This document shows positions 1 to 11,915 of a stretch of 64,000 nucleotides of DNA, piece after piece. Both the position numbers and the translations under genes were made by a program. The DNA is taken from contig OX421966.1 of assembly GCA_949128115.1 (NCBI GenBank), positions 67,825,416 to 67,889,415 of the forward strand, given 5' to 3'. Source of the DNA: Anaspis maculata. Its lineage: Eukaryota > Arthropoda > Insecta > Coleoptera > Scraptiidae. Every line of letters starts with the position of its first letter. The first letter of the stretch is position 1. The notes below the pieces were generated by a model. It ran no database searches. It was not told where the DNA came from and was given only the letters and a program-made list of their open reading frames with translations.

Positions 1-292
1 GCCGATGTCTGTACCAGGCCCAATAAGCCAGGAATTTTGCCTCCAGTCCAGCTCCAGCAAACACAATAATCGGAATCCATGACGTCACCAATCACACACT
101 TGTTGGTTTTAACACCAGCCGTTACTGAAACTTTCTCACTCAACATACCTGGATTCTCCATAGCAATGAATACTGGCTGATGTGAAAATCAACAAGTGTG
201 TGATCGGTGACGTCATTATGAATTCAGATTATTGTGTTTGCTGGACTTCGAGGCAGAATTTCTGGCTTATTGGGCCAGGTACAGACATCGGC
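1..292. repeat. Foldback (inverted) repeat, about 120-bp arms
   Basis: Bases 1-120 are the near-perfect reverse complement of about 178-292, with a spacer of roughly 60 bases. The arms share the block GCCGATGTCTGTACC and an internal TGACGTCA-like site. Both short ORFs over the right arm are by-products of the repeat. The outer end may lie beyond the window start, so the full element length is unknown. Superfamily not assigned. Confidence 0.8.
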
Positions 293-610
293 AACTTATC
301 AGTGGAAAGCCCAGAGGAAGAGGATTTTTTTTTCATCTGAAGTATTTTGTTTTATCGGTCATGAATTTCCGAATTCTTGTGAATGGCCAGATTCAAATTG
401 CATTTTTTGGAAACTAGAGCACTTACAAGCATTGGTGCCCCCTCAAAAGAAAGCTATAAGATAAGGTTTCCCCCCCAATTGAAATCTTTCTTTTGTTGCC
501 TTGATATTTTCTGAGAAAATTGCGCTGGACGATTCAGCTGAGACAGTTTGTATGTGACTTGCTGGTGCCTTTTGATCAGATTAAGACCGCAAACATATTC
601 GACAAAACCT
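293..610. other. No recognisable feature
   Basis: AT-rich unique-looking sequence. I see no coding region, RNA gene or repeat here. Confidence 0.5.
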
Positions 611-929
611 GATATCGATGGCCCCTAATAAGACTAGGGTAACTCGTGAGACACGGTTAGAACTAGCGTATCTCTGCGCTTACCAAATGAACTAGCGTAT
701 CTCTGCGTTTACCAAATGAACTAGCGTATCTCTGCGTTTACCAAATGAACTGGCGTCCCTCCCATTGGATTTACACAGGCTATACGCTAGTTCATTTGGA
801 GAACGCAGAGATACGCTAGTTCATTTGGTAAACGCAGAGATACGCTAGTTCATTTGGTAAACGCAGAGATACGCTAGTTCTAACCGTGTCTCACGAGTTA
901 CGCTAGTCTTATTAGGGGCCATCGATATA
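611..929. repeat. Hairpin element with 29-bp tandem repeats in both arms
   Basis: The outer ends are inverted copies of ATCGATGGCCCCTAATAAG. Each arm holds three head-to-tail copies of a 29-bp unit (period seen at 661, 690 and 719; the unit contains AACTAGCGTATCTCTGCG), and the right arm carries the same units inverted. The loop is about 30 bases around 750-785. No coding capacity. It looks like a non-autonomous foldback element (MITE-like); no clear target duplication was found. Confidence 0.85.
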
Positions 930-1984
930 TCTATTTTGCCACTATGACCTTTCCATGAGCCGACAGTACAATCCCTTCAGTTGTTAGTTGGTCTTGTACA
1001 TGCCCAGATGACTGGAAGTGAGGACTTCATGCGACTTCCTCAACAACTCAAAACTATGCTCCTGCAAGCACGACTTCTTTTCAAATCTCAACGTCATCCC
1101 TTAAATCTGGAGAACCCTTTTCAACATCATTATTTGTATAAACGTCGATCATGAAGTTTTCAATCCAGATGGTTGAGTGGTTGAGTCCCGAAATCTGGAA
1201 AACAATACACGATAATTGTAAATAGGCCTGTCAAATCAGAACAAATTTTTCCGTTTGAGGAAAAAAAGTGTTGGAGTTTTGGAAATTTGAGAGTAATGTC
1301 CGGTAAGGTGTACTGTTAAACACACTAAAAGTCTCAAACTTTACTCATTGAGCTCGAGCCGCCATCTTGGACAAATGGTTTTTCGATCCAGTTTTCTGCC
1401 TACATTTGGCTAATCATCAGAGATATTCAATAAGGTTCCATAAAAAAATCAAGGCAATAGAATTGTCCACAAAAATTGTTTTATACCGTACCGATTTTTT
1501 CCTCGTATCTGTTGATAATTGTGAAATGAAATTAACAAAAAAAAATCAAAAAATAGGCGATTTTTTGCCTATGGCTAGAGATATTGTCTTCAAAATTTGT
1601 GAAGATGTTGGCGGTCTACTATATTTTTTATCTATTTTTTTTTAATTGAGCCAAAATTTGGTTTTCCAGTTTGACATTTCCAACAGGACGGAATGAAGGT
1701 TTCAATCGAACATCGAACAGTTTTGATATTTATATATTGTAAGACAAGATTCCATCAGTATTGTGCCTTCACGAGCTTCTGGAATGCTCGATATGAGTTA
1801 AACTAAAAGAATAATAGCTAAGTCCAAAAAGTGTTGTCGATTGGTTCTGAAGGAAACATTTCGAAACAAAAGACATCAGCAAAGGATATACAGGAGGTTC
1901 GAAGGTTATTCAACAACTGTATATGAGCCCCATATTGATGTGCCTTATAGAAAATAGTACAAAAGAATCAATCAAAATGTTAAA
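930..1984. other. No gene seen; one repeat-derived motif
   Basis: No supported coding region. Bases 1250-1370 resemble part of the interspersed repeat at 2090-2340 and include GCCGCCATCTTGG at 1358-1370. The 92-codon ORF at 1367-1645 is AT-rich, matches nothing I recognise and begins in that repeat, so it is not called. Confidence 0.5.
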
Positions 1985-2340
1985 ATCCACCCTGTATAAC
2001 AAAAAGTAACGATACAAAATAGAAGTAGTGTAGCATACCTGATGTTAAAAAGACGGCCTTCACATTTCTGAGAAAAAGAAGAAGACTTATTGATTTATTT
2101 GAGAGTTATTAGTCCTCAAACTTGACTTTACGAATTTCATCCAGTCAAATGGGGAAAAGTAAAGAGAAGTAACTGTCGGAGTTTCAGGAACTTGACAGGG
2201 ATGTTCGCTAAGGTATACTAATAAACATACTAAAGGTCCCCGCCTCTGCCTGTTGTGCTCGAGCCGCCATCTTGGGAAAATGGTGATGAACTTGATCGAA
2301 GGACCATTTTTCCAAGATGGCGGCTCAAGCGCCACACCAT
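1985..2340. repeat. Interspersed repeat, second copy inverted at 29340-29990
   Basis: This segment aligns in reverse orientation with 29340-29990 over most of its length, including a CAGGGTGGATTT block (complement at about 1984-1996, direct at about 29976) and the stretch ending at the small dyad around 2260-2330. The dyad contains GCCGCCATCTTG (2263-2274) and its complement CAAGATGGCGGC (2313-2324). It abuts the transposase relic that follows and is probably the end of the same Tc1/mariner-type element; that link is inference. Confidence 0.65.
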
Positions 2341-2883
2341 TTTGGCATGAAATAGAAAATTGCAAGTTTCGGGCAACATCAACAACAAAAGCTTGACTGG
2401 AAGACCTCGAAGTGTTTTCAATCCTGAAAATTTTGATCAAGTACGGGTTTCCTTTGCAAGGAGTCCAGAACGACTTTTCAGACAACATGCCTCCGCATTA
2501 GATTTGGAGAAATCCAGTATCCATCGGATCCTCAATAGCATGAAAATTCATCCATATAAACCAGCTCTTGTCCAATAAGAGTAAAGCCCAAGGGATGAAG
2601 AAAACCGTCTTGCGTTTTGTAGAGTATTCTTGGCCCTGATCTTCACTCATCGCCTGTTTATGAGTGACGAAGCACATTTTTACTTGAATGGGTTTGTTGA
2701 CAAACAAAATTCAAGATATTGGGCAAGGGAAAACACTCATCAAATGCATGAACGTCCTCTTCATATGGAGAAAGTAACCATTTGGTGCGCTTTATCAGCA
2801 AGTGAAATTATCGGCACTTACTTCTTCGAAGAAAATTGGAGAACCGTGACTGTGACATCTCGAAAGATATTGTCGAATGGTTT
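2341..2883 (+). pseudogene. Tc1/mariner-type transposase relic, N-terminal and catalytic part
   Basis: Two + strand pieces separated by stops or a frame change resemble the IS630/Tc1/mariner transposases common in insects. The first (about 2360-2578) has the helix-turn-helix region with GRPRSV, then ARSP, then SIHRIL and HPYKPALVQ. The second (about 2630-2885) has the DDE-type block SDEAHFYLNGFVDKQN, then RYWARENTHQMHERPLH, VTIWCALSA and YFFEEN. The D of SDEAHF is at the place of a catalytic Asp in this family. Stops after VQ and after SNGL, and loss of the following part, mean it cannot be active. The C-terminal part of the same kind of protein lies at 4151-4553, so roughly 1.3 kb separates two halves of one decayed gene. 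Confidence 0.85.
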
Positions 2884-4150
2884 ATAATTTTTTTTCGGCC
2901 AAGGTACTGAACCGGTCCCTGAAGATACCCCTGGAAGCTGGGGGTATTTTGGTTAGGGTCTCCAAGCCCCCCTAACCAAAATATGTGAAGGCGCCATGCT
3001 GCATTTGAAAATATGACCATGAAGACCACTCATACCAAATTTTATGCCTCTATCACAAGAAGAACAGATTTTATTAAAGGTCACTAATTCCCGAACTACA
3101 CTTGATTACCACTGGTAATTGCAGATTAAGCAAGTTTCATGTTTTTTCTGCGGGAAATAGGATGTCGACGGTTCATATGACGTTCTGGTCATACCCTGGA
3201 GTATATACCAACAGCTCTGAGTTATTAATATAGCTCTGATGTGACAAAAGCGAGGATACAATTTTTGGACTTGCTGCAGCAAACATTGTAACCTTTCCAC
3301 TCCAAAAGGTAGTGGTGGAGCGGTTCTCTCTGTGGGAGAAGGGCTGGGGGTGGTCGCTTATGACCATCACCCAGGTTTAAGCCCTGGACTCGTTGCCGGC
3401 TAGAAGCGTAGAGCGCGGGTTGTGGTTTGGGAGAAGGATGGGTGTGTGAATTGGGCTAGGTAAGGTAAGAGACATTTGAACAATTCAACAAGTATATTTA
3501 AATGACGTGGCGATCAGTGTATGTACACAAATAATTTTGAAAGAGGGTGTGTTATGTAAGTAAAAGAATAAAACGGCACAATAAACAAAATCAAAACGTA
3601 TTACTCATCCGGGATCGACGATGATGGTTCGAGTACTGTAGTGGGTGGGTTTCTAGGCCGACCGCAGAAGAAGCCCAGCCTGACGGAGTCTCGGCCACTG
3701 CATACTGACCTGGGGAATGCCGCAGCGTTTGGGAGTTCTATGCGGCGGGTATTGATGTTAGAATGTGGACGCCATCTTCACGGAGTTCTTCCCCAGGTCA
3801 AACAGTTCGGCGAGGAAGTGAAGAGTTCGACTGCTCCGCCAGCTGTCGTGGACTCCTCTACGGCCGGTACTTATAAACAATCCACTCACACAGTAATTGA
3901 GGCAAAACTAAGTTGTAGGTGCGAACATTTGATACAACGGATGAAAATACAATTTAGAATAATGAATTTCGAATAATATGGACCCTGAAACGTAAAATGG
4001 ACAACGACATGACATGATTATGTGAAATGGAAACGGAACGTGGTCGGTAGCGCAAACAATTTACAATAATTTTGAAAGTGGGTACAATATGAACACTGGG
4101 GACACTACTTAACTTTGATAAATGCCTGACGAGGATATTGGCCGAATTTC
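2884..4150. other. Sequence splitting the transposase relic; nothing assigned
   Basis: This stretch separates the two halves of the transposase relic and is probably a later insertion. It holds a G/C-richer part at 3300-3460 and 3600-3870, and a similar phrase (AATAATTTTGAAAG) near 3527 and 4067 that might mark repeat ends. The 111-codon ORF at 3641-3976 matches no family I know. No splice-supported gene is visible. Confidence 0.4.
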
Positions 4151-4553
4151 GGCTACAGCGGCTGACACGGCGTAGCGGTGACTTCGGTGACAAACAGCTG
4201 ATGACCCGGGCTTGAGTGTTTTTCCTCGCCGAATAATATCTCGTAACGGCGACGTAACATGACCAGCTCATCCACCAAATCATACGGCACCAGACTATTT
4301 TTTGTGGGGAATGCTGAAAGGGCGCGTCTATAAAAATAAACTCCACGATCTCGTGCAACTGAAACAAAATATCGAAGACGAAATTAGATCGATTCCAGCT
4401 GATATGTTGAGTGGAGTAATGAGAGATTTTGTACGGCGCCTACAACAGTGCGTTGAGGAGGGAGGAAGGGGGCCATTTGACTACTTCAATTTTCAAGAAA
4501 AAAAAACTTCCACGTTTCAGCTTTTAGATGCAACTTGTGTTTTTGTAAAATAG
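4151..4553 (+). pseudogene. Tc1/mariner-type transposase relic, C-terminal part
   Basis: The + strand reads SRNGDVT, stop, PAHPPNHTAPDYFLWGMLKG, then the VYKNKLHDLVQLKQNIEDEI and RRLQQCVEEGG blocks. These match the last quarter of insect Tc1/mariner-type transposases, where the tryptophan of the PAxxPD-type motif is here a stop (W to TGA near 4260) and the APDYFLWG block carries the last catalytic residue region. It belongs with the relic at 2341-2883. Confidence 0.85.
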
Positions 4554-4768
4554 AGAACCAAATCAACAGATGTTGATTTTGAAAACCGTCAGTACATTAT
4601 GGGATTTCCTGTATGTATGCTTGCACCTTGTACGACCTTGCGGAAGATGGCACCCAGAACCAAATGAAACAATAATGTATGTCTTATTTGCGACGCACCA
4701 TTCGATCCACAAACAAGTGGGTGTTAGATAATGAAAATTTCATTCATTCCACGCGGCAACCACATTAT

Positions 4769-4769
<1 letters not shown>

Positions 4770-4802
<33 letters not shown>

Positions 4803-4804
4803 AC
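4770..4804. repeat. (CA)n microsatellite
   Basis: About 35 bases of almost pure AC dinucleotide repeat with one AA interruption. Confidence 0.95.
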
Positions 4805-6840
4805 CCTGCAACATAAATTCATTAGGCATCGGAGCGCGGTGCTTCCTCAAGTCCTTGATGACGTTTCGTCGACGGGCTTAGAAAAAAATCATAAATAAAA
4901 TGATCATTAACGTGAATTTATACGTCAGATCTGTAACCCATAAAAATGATAATTCGGAGCTGTAACAACATAATTTAATAATGATTGGAACCGCCAGAGA
5001 TGAGGAAAAAAAAATGCCCGCGTGTTTAGCTACCTACACGATGCGTGTCGAAAGCGTAATATGCCTCCTTGCTCTTGTGATTTATCCACACGTTTGTTCA
5101 TCAAAGACGATTTTTTTCTGGTAGTTAGGTTGAGCCATCTTTTCTCTTTCAATATTGACCTCAACAATGAATTTTTGTTGAGGAATAAGGCTGTTTAGCA
5201 CGAAGACTTTAGCATATTTTCAAGCAATTGACTGGTGTGCCCTCAAGGCTGGCGATTCACGGTGGAGAACAGACTTGACATACCATGAGAGGGAAAAAGA
5301 TAAATCAATGGAAAATTGTTCTTCCATAATTCCGGCGCTACGATTGCTCCAAATTCAGGAAGAGAATATAAGTATTTCCTGCCCAGTTCAATAGCAATTT
5401 TTTTAGTTTCTCCCCATAAAAACACAATTTTTTATGAAAAATTATTAGCAACAAAAAACAAAATGAGCTATTCAACTAGAGAGTACAATTTTAGTAACTC
5501 GTTATCTTCATTTTTTTTTCAAAGCATTTGGTACCTAACAGTGAAACTGTAAGAAGAAAAGCAACATTCTGTAAGGAAAACCTCAAGTAACTTGCAAAAG
5601 GCTGGTTATAGGTACGCATCTAAAAGTTGGGCAGGTGATATTTTGCATTAAAGCAAATTTCCAAAAACATGGAACGCACTGCGATCTGTAGGCAATGGCC
5701 ACAGACTGAAGAGCGATGCGAAAATTCCAGACAAGTCATCTTCTCTTCGAGGTCCAATCATTAGTCGATGTTTCCGGTCGCCCACGCCGGCGTGTGTGCA
5801 AAGCTCCGAGCTCTTGCTGATGGCCGAGATGAAACGTGTGGGTCGAAATGGACGGATTATGCCGTGGATCTCGATCTTAGGTACTTATTTAGCCTGCCGG
5901 GTGGTGTGCTCTTCGTTTTATTCCGACGCGGAAATTTATCGTCCATTATTCGTTTTTAATCCGTCCGAAACGGTTGTTATTGCTTGCCATTTGCGTCCAT
6001 GATTTATTATGATCGCGGAGATCTGGCATCTCGTTCGAATGATAGCATCAAGTTGAAGGCCGTTGATTTTTCTTGAATGATTTGTACCAATTCAACATTT
6101 TATAATTGTCCACTCATAGGGTTTTATGTTCAGAGTTAGAGTTCAGGTTAACGGCGGGTCGTTGGACCGCAATACCGTAGGGACGATCTTAAAACTGTTC
6201 TGTAGGCTGTGGGTATAAGACTAGCTGTCACCGGCGCCGGCAAGCCGTCGCCTGGGTGACAGCATTGGTTGAAAAGTAGCCAGGGAATTTGTTCCACTCA
6301 CACCGGACAAGTGGAGAGGGAATTGTATACATGATGTTGATTTTCCGTTGTTTAAGGCAGATGTCAGGTTTTCCCTTGGCGAGTTTAGTAATTTCATGCA
6401 TGTCAGTCGATAGTGTTCTGGTCAGATGAAGTTTTCCAAGAGGCGTAAAAAACTGATTGTGTCAGAGTAACATGAATTCGAAAAGATGTTTGTTTTTCGC
6501 GTGTTTTGAAATTTCTGCCTCGACTTGTAGGGTTCTATTGTGAACGAAACGCATGTCAGTGGATGGTGTCTGGTCAGTGAAGAGTTGTCGGGAAAAATCG
6601 GTACACCATTATTTTGTTTATTAATATGTATTTCTCCTTTTGTTCAAGGTAACTACCAAAAATACTGGAAACATGATGAAGCTTTGAAAATGGAAGCGAC
6701 GATATGTGTTATGGAAACCTGAACCGTGAAGAAGGTACTGTCGTGGAAGACACCGTGCAGTGGAAAGAAAAGCAGAACCGTGTATTTGTATTATTCAGGA
6801 GCTTTTCTAATGATTTGTAGGAGAAATTGAGATGGAATAA
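4805..6840. other. No gene supported
   Basis: About 2 kb without a recognisable coding region, RNA gene or clear repeat. Several ORFs of 60-78 codons (for example 5316-5552 and 5768-6002) show no family motif and overlap one another. Bases 6150-6260 are locally G/C-rich. Confidence 0.5.
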
Positions 6841-9060
6841 AAAATATGTGCAAAATTCCAAATTTGACAGTTACGTTCTAATTGTTTATCTGAACCATGT
6901 CTAGGTTTAAAAACTCAATGAATTCGGTTGAAAAAAGCAAGAATTCAATACACAGCGGCTTCAAACAGCGAATATGTCGAATTTGACAAATGCTTTTCGA
7001 TTATCCATCTTGACTTAGTATTTTTTCAAAATCTCAATATAATCTGTTGAAAAAAACAGAAGTGACAGGCTTGAGAATGTCAAAAGGGCAGATTTGAAAG
7101 ATGCATCTCAATTGTCTACTTCAAGTAGGTAAAGGCATGAGAATCAATCCAATAAGTTGAAAAATACAGAAGTTCAATATGGCGCCCTCTTGAAACGTCA
7201 AGAATCAAAATTTGACAGATGCATTCTGATTGCCAACCTCAAGTACACACATCAAAAGAATCTTGAGGACAAGCAAATTCAGACGATTTCTAAAATCATC
7301 ATAACTTTTGATTTCCGCAAGCGATTCCATATCGGTTGTCAGTGTTCGATTGCCCAATCTTTCGTTCTCATGCCTTGATCACGTCAAATACGTACAGTGT
7401 TTCATAAGGTTGCTACAGGGTGATCAATGGAACAGTGTAAAATAGCCGAAAGTTCAGTACGAGCGCGATTTCCCAAAAAAAATATTTCATGCATTTCAGT
7501 AGCACAGTTATGAAGATCGGGGTTTCAGCTTGAGTAACGTTTTTGAATTTTGAAAATCGAAGGTGAATTGCCAAAGATATTGATCATTTTGTGCCGCCGT
7601 GTTGAATTTCCAAGAAAAAAGAAAGTGGTCCGATTTCATTGAAACTTGGAACACACTCATGTCTGGCTCAAATAATTGGAATTACAAGGTTAAATGTCAC
7701 TTTCGATCACTTTCGAGCCGCTATATTGAACTTTTTACATAAATGATTCAATTTGAATGAAACTTGAAACACACTAAAATCGAATCATTCACATAAAAGT
7801 TCAATATGGCGGCTTGGAAGTAACCGAGAAAGACATTTGACCTTGAAATTCCAATTACTGAAACCAGACATGAATGTGATCCAAGTCTCAATGAAATCGG
7901 ATCACTTCTTGGGAATTCAACATGGCGGCACAAAATGATCAATATCTTTGGCAAGTCACCTTCGATTTTCAAAATTCAAAAACGTTACTGAAGCCAAAAT
8001 ACCCGTCCTCATAACTGTGCTATTGAAATGCATAAAATATTTTTTTTGGGAAATCGCGCTCGTACTGAACTTTCGGGGCTATTTTACACTGTTCCATTGG
8101 TAGCAACCTTATAAAACATTGTTCGTATTCGACGTGATCAAGACATGAAAACGAAGGATTGAGCTATCGAACACTGAGAACAGACATGAGATCGCTGACG
8201 GCAATCAAAAGTTATGATGATTTCAGAAATCGTCTGAATTTGCTTGTCCCCTAGATTCTTTTGATGTGTGTAGGTGTAGGTGCAAGATCTCAATCAGATC
8301 GGTTGAAAAATGCAAAAGTACAATATGGCAGTCTCTGGAACGGCAAAAATCAAAATTTGACAGATGCGTTTTCATTGTCAACCTCAAGTGGGGGTAGGTG
8401 TGAAATCTCAATCAGGTCGGTTGAAAAAAGCGAAAGTTCGATATGGCGCCCTTTTGGAACGTCAAGAATCAAAATTTGAGAGATACATTACCATTGTCAA
8501 CCTCAAGAAGTGGGTATAGGTTTGAAATCCCAATCAGATCGGTGGAAAAATGCAGAAGTTTAATATGGTGGCATTTGAAATGTCAAAGATCAAAATTTGA
8601 CAGATGAATTTTGATCGCCAGCCTCAAGTGGGTGAAGGTTCAAAATCTCAATCAGACCGGTTGAAAAATGCAAAAGTTCTATATGGCCTCCTCTTGAAAC
8701 GTAAAAAATCTAAATTTGGCAGATGCATTTAGACTGTCTATTTCATGTTGGTATGAGTTCAAAATACCAATCGGATCTTGCGGTAATGATGATAGAAATG
8801 TCATGTAACTACGAGAAGAGACTGGCAATAATGTCACTTGGGCGAGTCGCGGAAATGAGCACCGTTATAACATCAAGTAATTATTGTAATGTCAAGACCA
8901 ATTTATTTATTTACAAACAAAAAAGTGACCTCAAAGTGGAAGATATCCACTGAGAAATCAACAATCACAAATGACAAATGCATTTCGATTGTCCATCATG
9001 ACCGAGTCTTTAGTCAAAATCTCTTTATAATCTGTTGAAAAATACGAAAGTTCAATATTC
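6841..9060. repeat. Degenerate minisatellite, about 120-bp period, interrupted
   Basis: A unit of roughly 118-123 bases recurs head to tail. Landmarks are ATCTCAATCAGATCGGTTGA, then AAAAATGCAAAAGTTC, AATATGGCGCCC, CAAAATTTGACAGATGCATT and CAACCTCAAGTGGG. Clear starts fall near 8285, 8404, 8527 and 8645, with more diverged units at about 6880-7245 and 8960-9060. The array is split by the hairpin element at 7246-8270, which entered inside a unit after CAACCTCAAG. ORFs here are frame shadows of the repeat. Confidence 0.85.
7246..8270. mobile_element. TA-flanked composite hairpin transposon, copy 1
   Basis: A 1025-bp near-palindrome begins CACACATCAAAAGAATC and ends with its complement, flanked by TA on both sides (7244-7245, 8271-8272), as expected for Tc1/mariner-type insertion. 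Outer arms of about 170 bases enclose a second palindrome (about 7416-8100) that begins CAGGGTGATCAATGGAACAG and is itself bounded by TA at the dyad centre of the outer hairpin. The inner right end has lost about nine bases. A second copy with the same nested layout is at 40543-41573. No transposase is encoded, so it would need one in trans. Confidence 0.9.
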
Positions 9061-10580
9061 GGAGCAACATGGCGCGATTTCCGCATTCGTCATTAGATTT
9101 ACTCGCGAAATGTCCATAACTGTCAACATCATTGCAAATTGCAACGTAACTAAGAACCAAGAGCACCTGTGAAAATATGCTTGCTTAAGCGCTCGCAAAA
9201 AATAGCATAATATGAGTGCTGTCACATCAGTGACAACTGACATTTGCCAACTTCACAAATGCAGCGCCAGCAGTGAAGCCGAATATTATGAGTCAAATTG
9301 TGAAAAATTGGACTATAAAAGGTCCGAAATAAGCATGCCAATCAAAACATGGATCCTTTCCGGAAGTGCAGCCACAAAGTTTCCTGGAATCAACACGTAT
9401 TCTCTACAAAACAAGTCGCGGCAAGATAGTTGTGCAACTCGTCACAAAAAGTGTTATGGACAACGAGAGAAGCCCCTTCCTCAAAATGTGCAGCCTTTAA
9501 AAATCGGCCCCCAGTGTGAAAACTGTAAGTAGCTTCCCCAATCGCCTTTTGGTTCACACAAGTCGCTTGTATCGGTAAATTCTCCCCGTCTACACCGGAG
9601 CCGGCCGGCGAAATACGATCAAAGTGCCGTCGGATTTGAACAATTCTTTGGTCTTTGGTGTCCGATAGACGCCCAGAAGCCCCCTCCAGACCACGGTTCA
9701 ATCTCGCTTGCTGACACGGTACGTTTTTCCCTAAAACACTGTTCAAATGCCCCGATGTGTTGAGTTTCCCAAAACCCAGAGCGTCAATTATTGACGTTTC
9801 TGTCACTTTGGCCGTGCCGTTATCGAATTTGATCAATTATACGGCGAAATTCCAAGAAAAGCCACGCCGAATGGCCCGCACCAGATGACACCGGGTCCTC
9901 GAAAGCCCCCGGTCGGCATTTCACACCAAATTTCTCGATATTCTGCCCGAAAAGCCGAGTTTTCGCCGCAATCCGTATCAAGAAATGTGGAACGATTAAT
10001 CCAAACTTCAGTTCCCTTGTGAAATTTTGGATGAATTATGAATTTTCGAAAAATCTTCTCAAATTCGGCAGAGATTTTGGAAATTTCCCTTCGTCAACTT
10101 GTATTGCGGTTCGTTTGCGAAAATTTTTTAAAAAATACGCCGCCAAAATCCGATGTCTGGTTTTCACAAATCTCAACCAGCCGTCGTTCAGTTCTCCCAC
10201 GGGTTTGTTTAGGGTGATTACTGTCAAAAAAAAAATCGTCGTCATGTCTACCGCGGAACTTCCCATCATGGCATCCTTCCTGCAATGTCCTCGAAGACGA
10301 TTCAAATATTTCAAATTATCTGTAAAATTGCTTCAACTATTCGACTCACCTGTCATCGATCAAAGAAATAACCAATCAGATCGCATAGTTTGGCTAATTT
10401 TGGCCAGTCAAGATGAAATATATCGACAATCCTCGTGCTCGTGCTTCGCACTCGTCCTATCCATACCAGGCACAATAGCTATTCGTGAACCTTGCGTAAA
10501 AATTGTCGGCATAACTTCGATCACTTATGGTATTCACTTAGGTATATATGATTATTACATACCTCGCCCTTGATTACTGA
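9061..10580. other. Unassigned region with long unproven ORFs
   Basis: Bases 9540-10000 are richer in G/C and CpG than the surroundings. The longest ORFs are 148 codons on the - strand (9390-9836) and 184 codons on the + strand (10019-10573), plus 106 codons on the + strand (9212-9532) that ends beside a donor-like GTAAGTAG near 9524. A donor-like GTGAGT also reads on the - strand near 10350. None shows a family motif I recognise. It could hold an exon or promoter of a host gene, but the sequence alone does not settle it. Confidence 0.3.
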
Positions 10581-11695
10581 AGCCACAATAAGAACAATAT
10601 TCACTTATCCACAAAATAAAATTGATACAAACAACAAAATCAGACGGCTGCCACTTCAGACTCTTGTCCTTGCAAAAATCAGTCAAATATCACAAGTGCT
10701 CGAGGGATTGCCAGCTAATTTTGGACAAGCGTTTCTCTCGCGCTAGTTGTCTCCAGGTAAAATGCCCTCATCCGACTGACTGAATTAGATTCAAATCCCT
10801 CAGGTACTTCTTGAATTATTGAACGACAAAGTTTTGGCTTTGACAGCTCGTGAGTTGTAAGAAATGACAACATCGATAACTAACGCAGATACTGCGAATT
10901 AAGGTGATCCAGGTAATATTTAACAGGTTCACTTTTCTTCAGACTGAATAATGCATGAATAGAGCAAATTTAGTGAGTTTTCTGAGTCATAAAGTCTGAA
11001 AAAGGTATTTCTCTATAAGGCAGAGAACAGATTATTAGAAATTTTGCTGAACCACTCTGTCTCATAGAACTACACAAATTTGTTGGGATGATAAATTACT
11101 ACCACAAATTTATTCCAAAGATTGCAGAATCCTTTTGTCCTTTGTATCAATTGAGCTGTTCAAAATCAGTATGGTGTAAGTCATGAGACATCATTTTGAG
11201 ATATGGCCCTGAGAAGTTAGAAGATCCCATTTGAATGTACAGCGAGGCAGAGAAGCGGAGCCGTGTAATTTTTTTGCAGAAAGTGCCGCGTTTTTCATTC
11301 TTAGCCTCAAAAATAGAGCAAGAAAAGGAGATTCTGAATATGTCAAAAATCGAGAAACTCATAATCGTGACTTACACCACTGTGGTTCCCATGAGCTCAA
11401 TTGATGAACAACTCAAAAAATTCGGAAAACAAACGAGTCTCCAATTGGACTGATGATTGTGAGGATAGCTCCAATAAAATAAAAACTAATTAGGTAGCTA
11501 GTTTTACACTCTGAGTGAATCTGAATCATGACGCTAGAATGAATCTTACCAGCAAAAAGTGTTGTCTCGTCTCGTGAGAAAAATGATTAGTCTCGTCTCG
11601 AGTCTCGTCTCAAGAACAAGACGAAACCAAAAACTCTCGAAAACGAGAGTCTCGTGAGAATCACTACTAAAGTGTGGCTGCAGACGAGTAGGACT
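10581..11695. other. No gene seen; TCTCG-rich patch
   Basis: Nothing coding is supported. Bases 11560-11665 carry repeated TCTCGTCTCG-type phrases in both orientations, like the end of a small repetitive element. Confidence 0.5.
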
Positions 11696-11915
11696 TCACA
11701 AACAGAAGACGGCATTCTCCGCCCAGAAGAAGTCATTATAAGTTCACTGTGATGCCTTTTGGACTGTGTAACGCACCGACCACGTTTGAACGTCTGCGTC
11801 TGGCAAGGTTTAGATCACATGAATAACTTGCCTAATTCCCCTCGAAAACGAAATAGTCATCAGTCGGACGTTCAAAGAGCATCTGAAGAGCCTCCAGGAA
11901 GTATTTTGATTTCGA
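11696..11915 (+). pseudogene. Ty3/Gypsy reverse transcriptase scrap
   Basis: A short + strand piece reads KTAFSAQ, a frame change, then HYKFTVMPFGLCNAPTTFER, and after a further break ISRTFKEHLKSLQEVF. These are Gypsy RT blocks (the MPFGLxNAP motif and the region after the YxDD box). The catalytic Asp-Asp box itself is not readable. At least two frameshifts are present and no LTR is visible nearby. Confidence 0.85.

Noticed and set aside
6841..9060. CRISPR-like array of regular repeats
   Set aside because: The ~120-bp units are diverged along their whole length with no conserved repeat plus unique spacer pattern, and the genome is eukaryotic.
10019..10573. 184-codon + strand ORF
   Set aside because: Longest ORF of its region but no motif, odd composition and overlapping ORFs on the other strand; kept only as unassigned sequence.
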